Assembly (NCBI RefSeq): GCF_900110065.1
Contig: NZ_FOCI01000025.1
Location: 1-36,492, forward strand
Length of the DNA stretch: 36,492 nt
Source of the DNA: Loktanella fryxellensis
GTDB lineage: Bacteria; Pseudomonadota; Alphaproteobacteria; Rhodobacterales; Rhodobacteraceae
Reading direction: 5' to 3'
Position 1 is the first letter of the stretch, and each line of letters opens with the position of its first letter. Positions 28,166 to 36,169 of the stretch are shown here, one piece after another. The notes under the pieces are model-generated. The model did not search any database and was not told the DNA's origin. It saw only the letters and a list, made by a program, of their open reading frames with translations. The position numbers and the translations under genes are program-made.

Positions 28166-29029
28166 ATGCCGTCGGAAAATCTGAACTGGGCGATGCCCGT
28201 GATGCGCGTGGGCTATGCGGGGCGCGCGCTGGTCTATGCCATCGTGTCCGGCCTGTCGCTGTTCACGATCTGGCACGGCGGCGACGCCAAGGGCACGTCG
28301 GAGGCGCTCGAGATGGTCGAACGCTCGCCTTTCGGACGCGTGTCGCTGGTGGTCGTGTCGCTGGGCATGTTCGCCTACATGGCGTGGCGGCTGGTCGACG
28401 CCGCCTTTGATCTGGAGGATTACGGCAGCGATGCCAAGGGACTGGCCGCCCGTGCCGGACAGGCGGTGACGGGTGTGATCCATGCAGGGCTGGGGGTGGT
28501 GCCGCTGGTTCTGCTCTTTGGCGGACCCGACGACGGCGGCGGGTCCAGCATCTCCTATTACGCGGGCCTGCTGATGGGGTGGCCGTTCGGCCAGATCGTG
28601 CTGGGGGCGATCGGCGCGGTCACGGCGGGCGCCGGGATCCATTATCTGCACAAGGCGTGGACGCAGGATTATCGCGACACGCTGAAGGCCAATCATTTCA
28701 CCCTGCATTTCAACCGCCTGCTGCAACTGGGACTGGCGGCACAGGGCGTGTCCATCCTCATCATCGGCGGGCTGATCGGACTGGCCGCGTGGCAGCACGA
28801 CGCCAGCGGTGCAGGCGGGCTGGAGACGGCGTTCGGATGGCTGGGGAGGCAGGTTTACGGCCAGCTGCTGGTGACCGGGTTGTGCGTGGGTCTGGCGCTC
28901 TTTGCGCTGTTCCTTGGCGTGAACGCGGTCTGGCGGATCATCCCGCGCCTGCGCGACCCCGATGTCGCCACCCTTACCGCCCGCCTGCAGGACATGGCGA
29001 CGGGGTCCGGTCCGTCAAGCGGTCGCTAA
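28166..29029 (+). CDS. DUF1206 family membrane protein
   Basis: This 287-residue integral membrane protein has six hydrophobic helices in three pairs. Each pair opens with a similar segment (VMRVGYAGRALVYAIVSGLS, ARAGQAVTGVIHAGLGVVPL and LLQLGLAAQGVSILIIGGLI), which are the three DUF1206 repeats. The role is unknown. ATG 28166 is chosen because AGGAG is nine bases upstream; GTG 28160 is too close to that site. It faces away from DUF2254 across a shared promoter region and ends 22 bases before the convergent transglycosylase gene. Confidence 0.87.
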   Translation: MPSENLNWAMPVMRVGYAGRALVYAIVSGLSLFTIWHGGDAKGTSEALEMVERSPFGRVSLVVVSLGMFAYMAWRLVDAAFDLEDYGSDAKGLAARAGQAVTGVIHAGLGVVPLVLLFGGPDDGGGSSISYYAGLLMGWPFGQIVLGAIGAVTAGAGIHYLHKAWTQDYRDTLKANHFTLHFNRLLQLGLAAQGVSILIIGGLIGLAAWQHDASGAGGLETAFGWLGRQVYGQLLVTGLCVGLALFALFLGVNAVWRIIPRLRDPDVATLTARLQDMATGSGPSSGR

Positions 29030-29034
29030 CCGAG

Positions 29035-29069
29035 AGATCACTGGCCTCAGATCACTGGCCCCAGATCAC
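29035..29069. repeat. 14-bp tandem repeat at the 3' end of the transglycosylase gene
   Basis: AGATCACTGGCCTC, AGATCACTGGCCCC and AGATCAC follow one another, giving 2.5 copies of a 14-base unit. The rightmost copy holds the last codons of the transglycosylase gene, so the others look like slippage duplications beyond its stop. Confidence 0.6.
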
Positions 29070-29645
29070 GCGCACGTAATTGACGGTTTCCGCATAGGGC
29101 GGGATGCCGTTGTGCCGCTCGACCGCACCGGGGCCCGCGTTGTAGGCCGCGAGCGCATGCGGCCAGTTGCCGAACTTGGCATATTGCAGCTTCAGGTACC
29201 GCGCCCCGCCTTCGAGGTTCTGGACCGGATCGCGCGGATCGACGCCAAGCCCGCGGGCGGTGTCGGGCATCAACTGCGCCAGTCCCAGCGCCCCCTTGGT
29301 CGAGATGGCGGCCGCGTTCCAGCCCGATTCCTGCTGGACGAGGCGCAGGAACAGATCCTCCGGGATGCCATGTTTCTGGGCGGCACTGCGCGCCAGCGCC
29401 AGATAGGGGCCGGCATAGCGACCGACATAGGCGGGTGCGACCGCCACGACCGACGGCACGACGGCACGCGGCGGCTGCAGGCGGACCGAGTTGTTGTATT
29501 GCTGGGACGCGCGGTTATCGAGGACCGAGAGCTGGTTCTGGAACAGTGCCATCCGACCCGAGGTCGACACGGTATCGGTGCCCTGCGCCGCAACCGTCGA
29601 TGCCATGGCCGTGATGGCCGCAGCGGCCCAACCCGTCATCCGCAT
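29052..29645 (-). CDS. Lytic transglycosylase (SLT domain), periplasmic
   Basis: This 197-residue protein has an N-terminal signal peptide ending near VAA (residue 20) and a C-terminal SLT domain that cleaves peptidoglycan between MurNAc and GlcNAc. The catalytic Glu is E106 in [20 protein letters not shown], followed by [12 protein letters not shown] and [12 protein letters not shown], the standard motifs. GGAG precedes ATG 29645 by seven bases. It is divergent from ssb. A 14-bp palindrome lies 22 bases upstream of its start. Confidence 0.93.
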   Translation of the reverse strand: MRMTGWAAAAITAMASTVAAQGTDTVSTSGRMALFQNQLSVLDNRASQQYNNSVRLQPPRAVVPSVVAVAPAYVGRYAGPYLALARSAAQKHGIPEDLFLRLVQQESGWNAAAISTKGALGLAQLMPDTARGLGVDPRDPVQNLEGGARYLKLQYAKFGNWPHALAAYNAGPGAVERHNGIPPYAETVNYVRVIWGQ

Positions 29646-29666
29646 CTGAATACTCCACCCCGGTTC

Positions 29667-29680
29667 TGTTGCGCGCAACA
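29667..29680. promoter_or_regulatory. 14-bp perfect palindrome upstream of the transglycosylase gene
   Basis: TGTTGCG-CGCAACA is a perfect palindrome with a CG centre, 22-35 bases before the transglycosylase ATG and on the far side from ssb. CG-centred palindromes of this size are typical of LacI-type operators. It may act on the leader or promoter of the transglycosylase gene. It is not the SOS-box form GTTC-N7-GTTC. Confidence 0.4.
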
Positions 29681-29842
29681 ATACCCCAAAACCGTTTTCA
29701 TGCGAGTCCTGATCTGTCGCAGGGATGCAGGTCCGCCGATCAGCCGCAGATGACGCGTTGCGCGCGCCAGGCATTGGTTTACCTTTATCCCTGCAATCTG
29801 TCACATAGACAGCCAACAGAATCGCAAACGACAGGACATCGC

Positions 29843-30403
29843 ATGGCAGGCTCGGTCAACAAGGTCATCCTCATCGGCAACCTCGGCGCCGATCCCGAGG
29901 TGCGTAGCTTTCAGAACGGCGGCAAGGTGTGCAACCTGCGCATCGCCACGTCGGAGTCCTGGAAGGACAAGAACAGCGGCGAGCGCAAGGAAAAGACCGA
30001 ATGGCACACGGTCGCCATCTTTTCGGAAGGGCTGGTCGGCGTAGCCGAGCGGTATCTGAAGAAAGGCTCCAAGGTCTATATCGAGGGCAAGCTGCAGACC
30101 CGCAAATGGCAGGACCAATCGGGTGCCGACCGCTATAGCACAGAGGTCGTGCTGCAGGGACTGGGCAGCGTGATGACCATGCTGGACGGCCCGAACGGCG
30201 GCGGTGGCGGCGGCGGTGGCGGCGGTGGCAACTCCGGCGGCGGCTATGACGATGGCGGCTATGGTGGCGGCGGTTACGATCAGGGCGGCGGCTACGGCGG
30301 CGGCAGCACGAGTGGACGGTCTGGTGGCGGCGGCGGCCGGTCCGGCGGCGGCGCCCCCGCAGGCGGTGGTCGCGGCGACATGGACGACGAAATCCCGTTC
30401 TAA
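29843..30403 (+). CDS. ssb: Single-stranded DNA-binding protein
   Basis: This 186-residue protein protects single-stranded DNA and recruits repair and replication proteins. The OB fold occupies about residues 1-110 ([56 protein letters not shown]). A Gly-rich linker follows, and then the acidic tip DMDDEIPF that binds partner proteins. AGGAC precedes ATG 29843. The linker is encoded by a GGC/GGT-rich low-complexity run near 30195-30360. A terminator follows directly. Confidence 0.98.
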   Translation: MAGSVNKVILIGNLGADPEVRSFQNGGKVCNLRIATSESWKDKNSGERKEKTEWHTVAIFSEGLVGVAERYLKKGSKVYIEGKLQTRKWQDQSGADRYSTEVVLQGLGSVMTMLDGPNGGGGGGGGGGGNSGGGYDDGGYGGGGYDQGGGYGGGSTSGRSGGGGGRSGGGAPAGGGRGDMDDEIPF

Positions 30404-30408
30404 AACAG

Positions 30409-30436
30409 AAACGCCGCCCCACGTGGCGGCGTTTTT
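30409..30436 (+). terminator. Intrinsic terminator of ssb
   Basis: AAACGCCGCC (30409-30418) and GGCGGCGTTT (30425-30434) form a 10-base stem with loop CCACGT, followed by T residues to 30436. It starts six bases after the ssb stop. The next 213 bases hold nothing I can support as a gene. Confidence 0.9.
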
Positions 30437-30649
30437 CGTTAACACGTGACGGTCGGGGGCCAAAGGTCATTCGGCCGTCGACGTCATTGCCGGTCGCGCA
30501 GGGGGCCACATCGTCCTGAACGGGTCGGCACAGCAAAAGGCCAGCGTCTGGTAGAGCGCAGGCCGTCATCGGTGATGGATGTCTTTTGCGGACTCCTCTG
30601 CCGTTTGCCGCGCGGACGCGAAAACAGCGCGCTGCCGGTGCTTCACGGA

Positions 30650-31174
30650 TCAACGGCTGTGGTCGCCCGGCCGTTGCCGTAGTGCAGGCGCCGCGTCATA
30701 TCTTTGGTGCAGCATGCGCAACAGCCGCGCCAGAAGCCTCGCAAGGCGGCCTGACACCAGCTGGGCTGTCCAGAGTCCTTCAGCGCCATTGAAGACAAGC
30801 ACCGGGCGATACCGGAAGCTTGCCAGCATATAGGCCGCGCCATTTACGCGCGCCGGTCTGCTTCGGTCATCCTTGCCAAAAACCGGCGCGGGGACGAACC
30901 GATATGACCTGACGTCGTTTGACACATCTTCCAATGCCTCAGCCACAGGCAGGATATGGGTCACGGGCAGATAGACGATCGAATCCGGGCCTTCGGTGCT
31001 GACGTGGGTAAACGCGACCCAGAAACCTTCGTCATCCTGGCACAGCGTGATCGCCCGCAACCAGGATGTATTGGTGAAGCATATCTTGCGCCACGTTCGC
31101 AGAACCTTCAAATGCAGCTCCCACGACGATCCATCTGTCGCTATGCATCTTGCCAAGGGCTTGCACGCGCGCAA
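30650..31174 (-). CDS. Hypothetical protein, start unclear, possibly a decayed gene
   Basis: The frame gives up to 174 residues. The part from WELHLKVLRTWRK through FTHVSTEGPDSIVYLPV to MLASFRYRPVLVFNGAEGLW reads like a folded protein, and I recognise no family. Codon use is less GC-biased than in the neighbours. The only usable start in frame is TTG 31174, with no good ribosome site. In the +1-shifted frame just upstream lies a signal-like AAGVAFVLTAAPVVALSPYQ. Either the start is non-canonical or a frameshift near 31150-31175 has separated a signal peptide from the body. It lies between ssb and aroB and is minus-strand like aroB. Confidence 0.45.
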   Translation of the reverse strand: MRACKPLARCIATDGSSWELHLKVLRTWRKICFTNTSWLRAITLCQDDEGFWVAFTHVSTEGPDSIVYLPVTHILPVAEALEDVSNDVRSYRFVPAPVFGKDDRSRPARVNGAAYMLASFRYRPVLVFNGAEGLWTAQLVSGRLARLLARLLRMLHQRYDAAPALRQRPGDHSR

Positions 31175-31341
31175 GCGTTTTTGCCTGATACGGTGACAGG
31201 GCGACCACTGGTGCGGCAGTCAGGACGAACGCAACACCCGCAGCGGGTTGGCGCAGGACTTTTGCCGCAGATGCACATGGCGCAGATGCGCAAGCGTCGC
31301 TTTTACGACCGGCCTGCTCCGGCAAGCTGCGGCGTTGCGCC

Positions 31342-32466
31342 CTATGCCGCATCGCGCAGCACCGTCAGCACCTGGTCCGGCGGCACGTCGCCTGTGACGA
31401 ACGCCTGACCGATACCGCGGGCGAGCACGAAGCGCAGCCGACCTGCCACCACCTTCTTGTCCTGTCCCATCAGGCCCAGCAGCGCCTCCGCATCCGGCAG
31501 ATCGCCGGGGATGTCGCGCAGATCCGTGCGCATCCCCATCGCCTTTAGGTGCGCACGCACGCGGACCGGGTCTTCCTGACTGCACAGACCCAGACGCGCG
31601 GACAGATCGAAGGCCATGGCGCAGCCGATCGCCACCCCCTCGCCGTGCAGCAGCCTGTCGGAATAGCCCGTCGCCTGTTCCAGCGCGTGACAAAAGGTGT
31701 GGCCAAGGTTCAAGAGCGCGCGGTCGCCCTGCTCCTTCTCGTCGCGCACGACGATCTCGGCCTTCATCTGCACCGACCGCGTGACCGCATGCACGCGGGC
31801 GGCCACGTCATCCCTCGCCAGGCGGGGGGCGTGGTCCTCCAGCCAGTCGAAGAAGGCGGCGTCGCCCAGCAGGCCGTATTTCACCACCTCGCCGTAGCCC
31901 GCCAGAAAATCGCGGGCCGGCAGCGTCGCCAGCAAGTCGGTATCCGCCAGCACGAGGCTGGGCTGGTGGAACGCGCCGATCAGGTTCTTGCCGTGGCGCG
32001 TGTTGATGCCGGTCTTGCCGCCGACCGAACTGTCCACCTGCGCCAGCAGCGTCGTGGGGATCTGCACGAAGCGCACGCCGCGCCGCAGGACCGCAGCGGC
32101 AAAGCCGCCCAGATCGCCGATCACGCCGCCGCCAAGCGCCACGACCACGTCGCCCCGTTCGACCCGCTGATCCAGCAGGAAATCGCAGCAGCGTTCCAGT
32201 GCGGCCCATGACTTGGTGCCTTCGCCGCTGGGCAGTTCCAGCGCGGCACAGGTCAGGCCCGCTGCCGTCAGGCTGTCCTGAAGCGCCGCCAGATGCAGGC
32301 CCGCCACGGTGGTATCGGTCAGCACAGCCACGTGACGTCGCCCGCCCAGTGCCGCGATGCGCGCCCCCGCCTGCGCCAGCAATCCCGGCCCGATCATCAC
32401 GTCATAGGCCCGTCCGGGGAGTGCTACGGGCACGGTCGCGGGTGGGGTTGATCGGTGCAGGGTCAT
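31342..32466 (-). CDS. aroB: 3-dehydroquinate synthase
   Basis: This 374-residue enzyme makes 3-dehydroquinate from DAHP, step two of the shikimate pathway, using NAD and zinc. The NAD-binding block is VVVALGGGVIGDLGGFAAAV. QIPTTLLAQVDSSVGGKTGI is a core signature. The zinc ligands are the Glu in GYGEVVKYGLL and the His residues in LNLGHTFCHALE and LLHGEGVAIG. ATG 32466 overlaps the aroK stop by four bases (ATGA). The pair is translationally coupled, as is common in proteobacteria. Confidence 0.97.
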   Translation of the reverse strand: MTLHRSTPPATVPVALPGRAYDVMIGPGLLAQAGARIAALGGRRHVAVLTDTTVAGLHLAALQDSLTAAGLTCAALELPSGEGTKSWAALERCCDFLLDQRVERGDVVVALGGGVIGDLGGFAAAVLRRGVRFVQIPTTLLAQVDSSVGGKTGINTRHGKNLIGAFHQPSLVLADTDLLATLPARDFLAGYGEVVKYGLLGDAAFFDWLEDHAPRLARDDVAARVHAVTRSVQMKAEIVVRDEKEQGDRALLNLGHTFCHALEQATGYSDRLLHGEGVAIGCAMAFDLSARLGLCSQEDPVRVRAHLKAMGMRTDLRDIPGDLPDAEALLGLMGQDKKVVAGRLRFVLARGIGQAFVTGDVPPDQVLTVLRDAA

Positions 32467-33077
32467 GGCAACATCTCCAGAACGGTGGGGTCGGTCAGCA
32501 GCAAGGCGATGACGCTGTCGGTCGTCTCCTCGATGCTGGCGCGGGACTGCACCGCAAGGTGCAGGCGGGCTTCGGCATAGACGGGCGTGCGGTCCGCATG
32601 GATCTGCGCCAGCGTCGCGCGGGGGTCGGTCGTGCGCAGCAGCGGCCGCGAATCCTTGTGCCGGACCCTCTCCCACAGCAGATCGAGCGGGGCGTTCAGC
32701 CAGACCGCCACACCGTGCGCCGCGATGGCGTCGCGGTTGCGCGCGGCAAGGTATGCGCCGCCGCCGGTGGACAGGATGCAGGGCGGCCCGGCCAGCAGGC
32801 GGCCGATCACCTCTGATTCGCGACGGCGGAAGAACGGCTCTCCGTCGCGGGCGAAGATCTCGGCGATGCTGGCGTGGGCGGCGGTCTCGATCTCGGCGTC
32901 GCTGTCGAGGAACGGCACCGACAGGCGCTGGCCAAGGGCGCGGCCCACCGCCGTCTTGCCGGATCCCATCATGCCGACCATCACCACGGTGCGGTGCAGT
33001 ACGGGCCGCAGGGTCTGGCCCACCTCTTGACCCGAATCTTGGCCCGTGCCGCCCGGCTCGCCCTGCGTCGATCCCAT
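32463..33077 (-). CDS. aroK: Shikimate kinase
   Basis: This 204-residue enzyme phosphorylates shikimate with ATP, step five of the same pathway. The P-loop MVGMMGSGKTAVGRAL begins near residue 33. FLDSDAEIE supplies the magnesium and shikimate-binding Asp, FFRRRESEVI the substrate Arg, and LSTGGGAYL the third conserved block. ATG 33077 with AGGGGGG upstream is chosen. The first 28 residues are a charged, low-complexity extension before the core. It is divergent from the 50-aa membrane protein gene across 150 bases with TATATAA-rich DNA. Confidence 0.95.
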   Translation of the reverse strand: MGSTQGEPGGTGQDSGQEVGQTLRPVLHRTVVMVGMMGSGKTAVGRALGQRLSVPFLDSDAEIETAAHASIAEIFARDGEPFFRRRESEVIGRLLAGPPCILSTGGGAYLAARNRDAIAAHGVAVWLNAPLDLLWERVRHKDSRPLLRTTDPRATLAQIHADRTPVYAEARLHLAVQSRASIEETTDSVIALLLTDPTVLEMLP

Positions 33078-33227
33078 CCGCCGCCCCCCTGTGCATCCCG
33101 CGACAGGCCAGCCGTCGCCGAGTTTCGAATTATCGCCTTGAATGGCGTGATCTTGACGGAAAGGCCATATATAAACCCAGCAGAGCCGGCGCAGGACCGG
33201 ACGACAGGCAGGACGGGACACGCAGCC

Positions 33228-33380
33228 ATGTGGCGACTGATCAAGGCACTCTTCTTTCTGGCCGTCCTCGCGGGGCTGGCGCTGGTGGCCTATGCCTATG
33301 CCGGACCCCTGTTCTTTCCGGGCGACTTCGCGCCGCCCAGCAGTCAGACCACGCAGCCCGTCACCCTCGGGGTCGAATGA
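33228..33380 (+). CDS. 50-aa single-pass membrane protein
   Basis: MWRLIKALFFLAVLAGLALV begins a short protein with one membrane helix (about 5-27). A likely periplasmic tail follows, with PLFFPGDFAPPSSQTTQPV and ending LGVE. No family name comes to mind, but the composition and clean coupling support a real gene. Its TGA overlaps the ATG of the following gene by two bases (ATGA). It is the first gene of a three-gene unit ending in xerD. Confidence 0.75.
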   Translation: MWRLIKALFFLAVLAGLALVAYAYAGPLFFPGDFAPPSSQTTQPVTLGVE

Positions 33381-34969
33381 ATCTTGATGGATACATGACG
33401 GGTGCGCGCCGTGGCCTGATGCTGAGCGTGGCGATGGCTGCGGTCCTTGGCGCGCAGGCCATGGCGCAGGACATGCCCGCCGCGAACGGCGGCGGCGCGC
33501 CCCTGTCGGCCATCGACTGGCTGTCGCAATCGGTCGAGGTGCCGGTGGCCGCCGGAACCACGGGCACCACGGCCAACAGCATCCCCGATCCGAACGAGCC
33601 GCCTGTGGCCGACGGTGCCGCAAGCCCCGACATCACGGTGACGGCGCTGGACGATGCGGCCCTGGGTCCCATCGGCACCCTGCCCCGGTCCCTGACCGGG
33701 TTGCCCGCCGACCTGTGGACCGGCAGCGACCTCGAGACGCTGGTCACGCTGATCCAGGCCGAACCGGAACCCGCCCTGCCCGCCTTGCGCGAATTGCTGG
33801 TGATGCTGCTGCTGGCGCAGGCCGACGCCCCTGCCGGTGATGCCGACGGGCTGTTGCTGGCCCGCATCGACAAGCTGCTGGATTTGGCCAACCTGACCGA
33901 GGCCGATGCCCTGATCCGCGCCGCAGGCCGCACGGAACCGGACCTGTTCCGCCGCTGGTTCGACGTGGCCCTGCTGACGGGGACCGAAGATGCGCCCTGC
34001 GGGGCGATGCAGACCGCACCGGGGCTGGCCCCCACCTTGCCGGCGCGCATCTTTTGCATGGCGCGGGGCGGCGACTGGATGGCGGCAGCGCTGACGCTGA
34101 ACACCTACCGCGCGCTGGGCGACGTGAACGCCGAGGAGGAGGCGCTGCTGGCCCGCTTCCTCGATGCGGGCCTCGTCGATCCCGACGCGCCGCTCCCGCC
34201 GCCAGACCGGCTCAGCCCGCTGATCTTCCGTCTGCGCGAGGCGATCGGCGAGGGGTTGGCGACGCAGCCGCTGCCGCTGGCCTTTGCGCGCGCCGACCTG
34301 CGCACCACCGTGGGCGAAAAGGCGCGGCTGGATGCGGCAGAGCGGTTGTCGCTGCACGGCGCCCTGTCGGGGCCGATGCTGGCCGCCGTCATGGCCGACG
34401 TGACGCCTGCGGCGTCCGGTGGCGTCTGGGACCGGCTGGACGCCTATCAGCAGTTCGATGCCGCCCTGCGCGCGGGCGATGCGGCGGCGGTGTCCGCCAC
34501 TCTGCCCCCCGCATGGGCCGCGATGCAGGCGATCCGCGCCGAGGTGACCTTTGCCAGCCTGCACGCGATGTCGCTGTCGCAACTGGACCTGATCGGCGAG
34601 GCGGCCGGACTGTCGGTGACGATCCGGCTTCTGTCCGACAATTTCGCCGATGCCGGTCCCGCCGCCGGCAACCCGGTGCTGCGCGCCGTGGCGACCGGCG
34701 ACTTTACCGACGTCGTCCCCGTGACCGCGATGGAGATGGCGGTCGTGGCAGGGTTTGCCGACACACCGGCACCGGACCCCTATGCGACGTTGCTGGCAGA
34801 CGGCCAACTTGGCGAGGCGCTGTTGCGCATCATGCCCGTGTTCGAGGCGGGCGTGGCGGGCGATGCCCGCTCCGTCTCTGACGCGCTGCGGGTCCTGCAC
34901 GAGGCGGGATTGCAGGACATGGCGCGCCGGGCGGCGCTGCAACTGCTGCTGCTGGACCGCACGTCGTGA
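33377..34969 (+). CDS. Exported Ala-rich helical protein, function unknown
   Basis: This 530-residue protein has a signal peptide (hydrophobic core LMLSVAMAAVLGAQ, cleavage near AMA). The mature part is acidic and almost entirely helical, with repeated Leu/Ala helix pairs (for example LPALRELLVMLLLAQAD and LLARIDKLLDLANLTEADAL), suggesting a solenoid like TPR or HEAT repeats. No enzyme motif is visible. ATG 33377 overlaps the upstream stop; ATG 33395 is an alternative. Its stop overlaps the xerD GTG. It probably works in the periplasm, perhaps with the 50-aa membrane protein. Confidence 0.8.
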   Translation: MNLDGYMTGARRGLMLSVAMAAVLGAQAMAQDMPAANGGGAPLSAIDWLSQSVEVPVAAGTTGTTANSIPDPNEPPVADGAASPDITVTALDDAALGPIGTLPRSLTGLPADLWTGSDLETLVTLIQAEPEPALPALRELLVMLLLAQADAPAGDADGLLLARIDKLLDLANLTEADALIRAAGRTEPDLFRRWFDVALLTGTEDAPCGAMQTAPGLAPTLPARIFCMARGGDWMAAALTLNTYRALGDVNAEEEALLARFLDAGLVDPDAPLPPPDRLSPLIFRLREAIGEGLATQPLPLAFARADLRTTVGEKARLDAAERLSLHGALSGPMLAAVMADVTPAASGGVWDRLDAYQQFDAALRAGDAAAVSATLPPAWAAMQAIRAEVTFASLHAMSLSQLDLIGEAAGLSVTIRLLSDNFADAGPAAGNPVLRAVATGDFTDVVPVTAMEMAVVAGFADTPAPDPYATLLADGQLGEALLRIMPVFEAGVAGDARSVSDALRVLHEAGLQDMARRAALQLLLLDRTS

Positions 34970-35916
34970 ACGCACCCGTCGCCGGGCCGGACCAGATGGC
35001 GCGCTGGATCCAGACGTTCGTCGCGGCCACGGCCGCCGAACTGGACGCGGCGCACAACACGCAACTGGCCTATGCCCGCGACCTGAACGATTTCGCGGGC
35101 TGGCTGTCGGACCGGGAACTGCATTTCGCCACGGCCGCGCAGGGCGACGTCGAGGCCTATCTGATCGCCTGCGACGCACAGGGGCTGGCCCGCGCGACCC
35201 GTGCCCGCCGCCTGTCGTCGATCCGGCAGATCTATCGCTTTGCGTTCGAGGAAGGGTGGCGGCCCGACAATCCGGCGATCAGGCTGACCGGTCCGGGAAA
35301 GGCGCGGACCCTGCCCAAGACGCTGAGCATCGACGAGGTGGGCCGGCTGCTGCAGGCCGCACGCGACAGCGGCGCTGATGCGGTGCGCAACACCTGCCTG
35401 ATGGAACTGCTGTACGCCACGGGCATGCGGGTGACGGAACTGGTGTCGCTGCCGGTGGCGGCAGCGCGCGGCGATCCCCGGATGCTGCTGGTGCGCGGCA
35501 AGGGTGGCAAGGAACGCTTGGTGCCTCTGTCGGGCCCCGCCCGCGCCGCCACCGCCGACTGGCTGATCCGCTGGGACGCGGAGGCGGAGGCGCTGCGGCT
35601 GAAGGGCAAACCCGCCCCCAAATTCCTATTCCCCGCCCGCGGCAAGGCCGGTCACATGACGCGTCAGCGGTTCTTTCTGCTGATCAAGGAACTGGCGCTG
35701 GCCGCAGGTGTGCCACCCGACGGTGTGACGCCGCACACGATGCGGCACGCCTTTGCGACGCACCTGCTGGCGGGCGGGGCGGACCTGCGCGCGATCCAGA
35801 TCATGCTGGGCCACGCCGATGTCGCCACGACCGAGATCTATACCCATGTCCTCGACGCCACGCTGACCGAACTGGTGATGACCCACCACCCGCTGGCCCG
35901 CAAGGACGGGGCCTAG
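34966..35916 (+). CDS. xerD: Tyrosine recombinase, XerD type
   Basis: This 316-residue recombinase resolves chromosome dimers at dif with XerC. The N-terminal SAM-like core-binding domain fills about 10-105. The catalytic domain has R155 (ATGMRVTEL), K182 (GKGGKERLVPL), H257 and R260 (HTMRHAFATHLL), H283 (LGHADVATTEIY) and nucleophile Y292. The order fits chromosomal XerD better than a phage integrase, though XerC cannot be fully excluded. It starts at GTG 34966 within a GTGA overlap with the upstream gene. Its stop overlaps the convergent HerA-like remnant by four bases. Confidence 0.92.
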   Translation: MNAPVAGPDQMARWIQTFVAATAAELDAAHNTQLAYARDLNDFAGWLSDRELHFATAAQGDVEAYLIACDAQGLARATRARRLSSIRQIYRFAFEEGWRPDNPAIRLTGPGKARTLPKTLSIDEVGRLLQAARDSGADAVRNTCLMELLYATGMRVTELVSLPVAAARGDPRMLLVRGKGGKERLVPLSGPARAATADWLIRWDAEAEALRLKGKPAPKFLFPARGKAGHMTRQRFFLLIKELALAAGVPPDGVTPHTMRHAFATHLLAGGADLRAIQIMLGHADVATTEIYTHVLDATLTELVMTHHPLARKDGA

Positions 35917-36169
35917 CGCCCCCGGAACAACCCGCCGAGGATGCCGCGCACGATGCGGCGGCCTGTTGTGCCTTTCAGCTCCTTGATGACCACGCTGGCC
36001 ACGGCCCCGCCAAAGCCCTGATCGGCGCTGCCGGCCCGCCGCCGCCCGCTGCCCGCACTGGTGGATCGCCCCGCCTGCGGCGCGTCATAGCGGCGGGCCT
36101 GTTTGAACGCCTGATCGCGCATCTCGGCGTTGGCTTCTTCTGCCTCGACGCGGGCGACATCGGCAGCGG
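35913..36169 (-). pseudogene. 3' remnant of a HerA-like (DUF853/YjgR) ATPase gene, truncated by an IS
   Basis: About 85 C-terminal residues remain: VARVEAEEANAEMRDQAF, then a basic Ser/Gly/Arg linker, then GGAVASVVIKELKGTTGRRI and VRGILGGLFRGR. The end GRRIVRGILGGLF is the typical tail of HerA-like helicase C-terminal (DUF853) proteins. The frame runs into the insertion sequence at about 36170, so the ATPase domain is cut off here. ATG 36122 inside the remnant is not a natural start. The stop overlaps xerD convergently. Confidence 0.7.

Noticed and set aside
30195-30360. GGC/GGT-rich tandem run in ssb
   Set aside because: Ordinary Gly-rich linker of SSB, in frame, not a separate repeat element.
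30446-30682. 78-aa plus-strand frame after the ssb terminator
   Set aside because: Arg-rich, no ribosome site, no recognisable motif. Likely random.
31032-31352. 106-aa minus-strand frame overlapping the hypothetical gene
   Set aside because: Its start lies inside aroB, it has no ribosome site, and its second half is a shadow of the better 174-aa frame. Only its signal-like stretch is noted as a possible frameshift clue.
33121-33180. TATATAA and TTGACG hexamers between aroK and the 50-aa gene
   Set aside because: The spacing between them (about 10 bases) does not fit a sigma-70 promoter in either direction, so no promoter is called.
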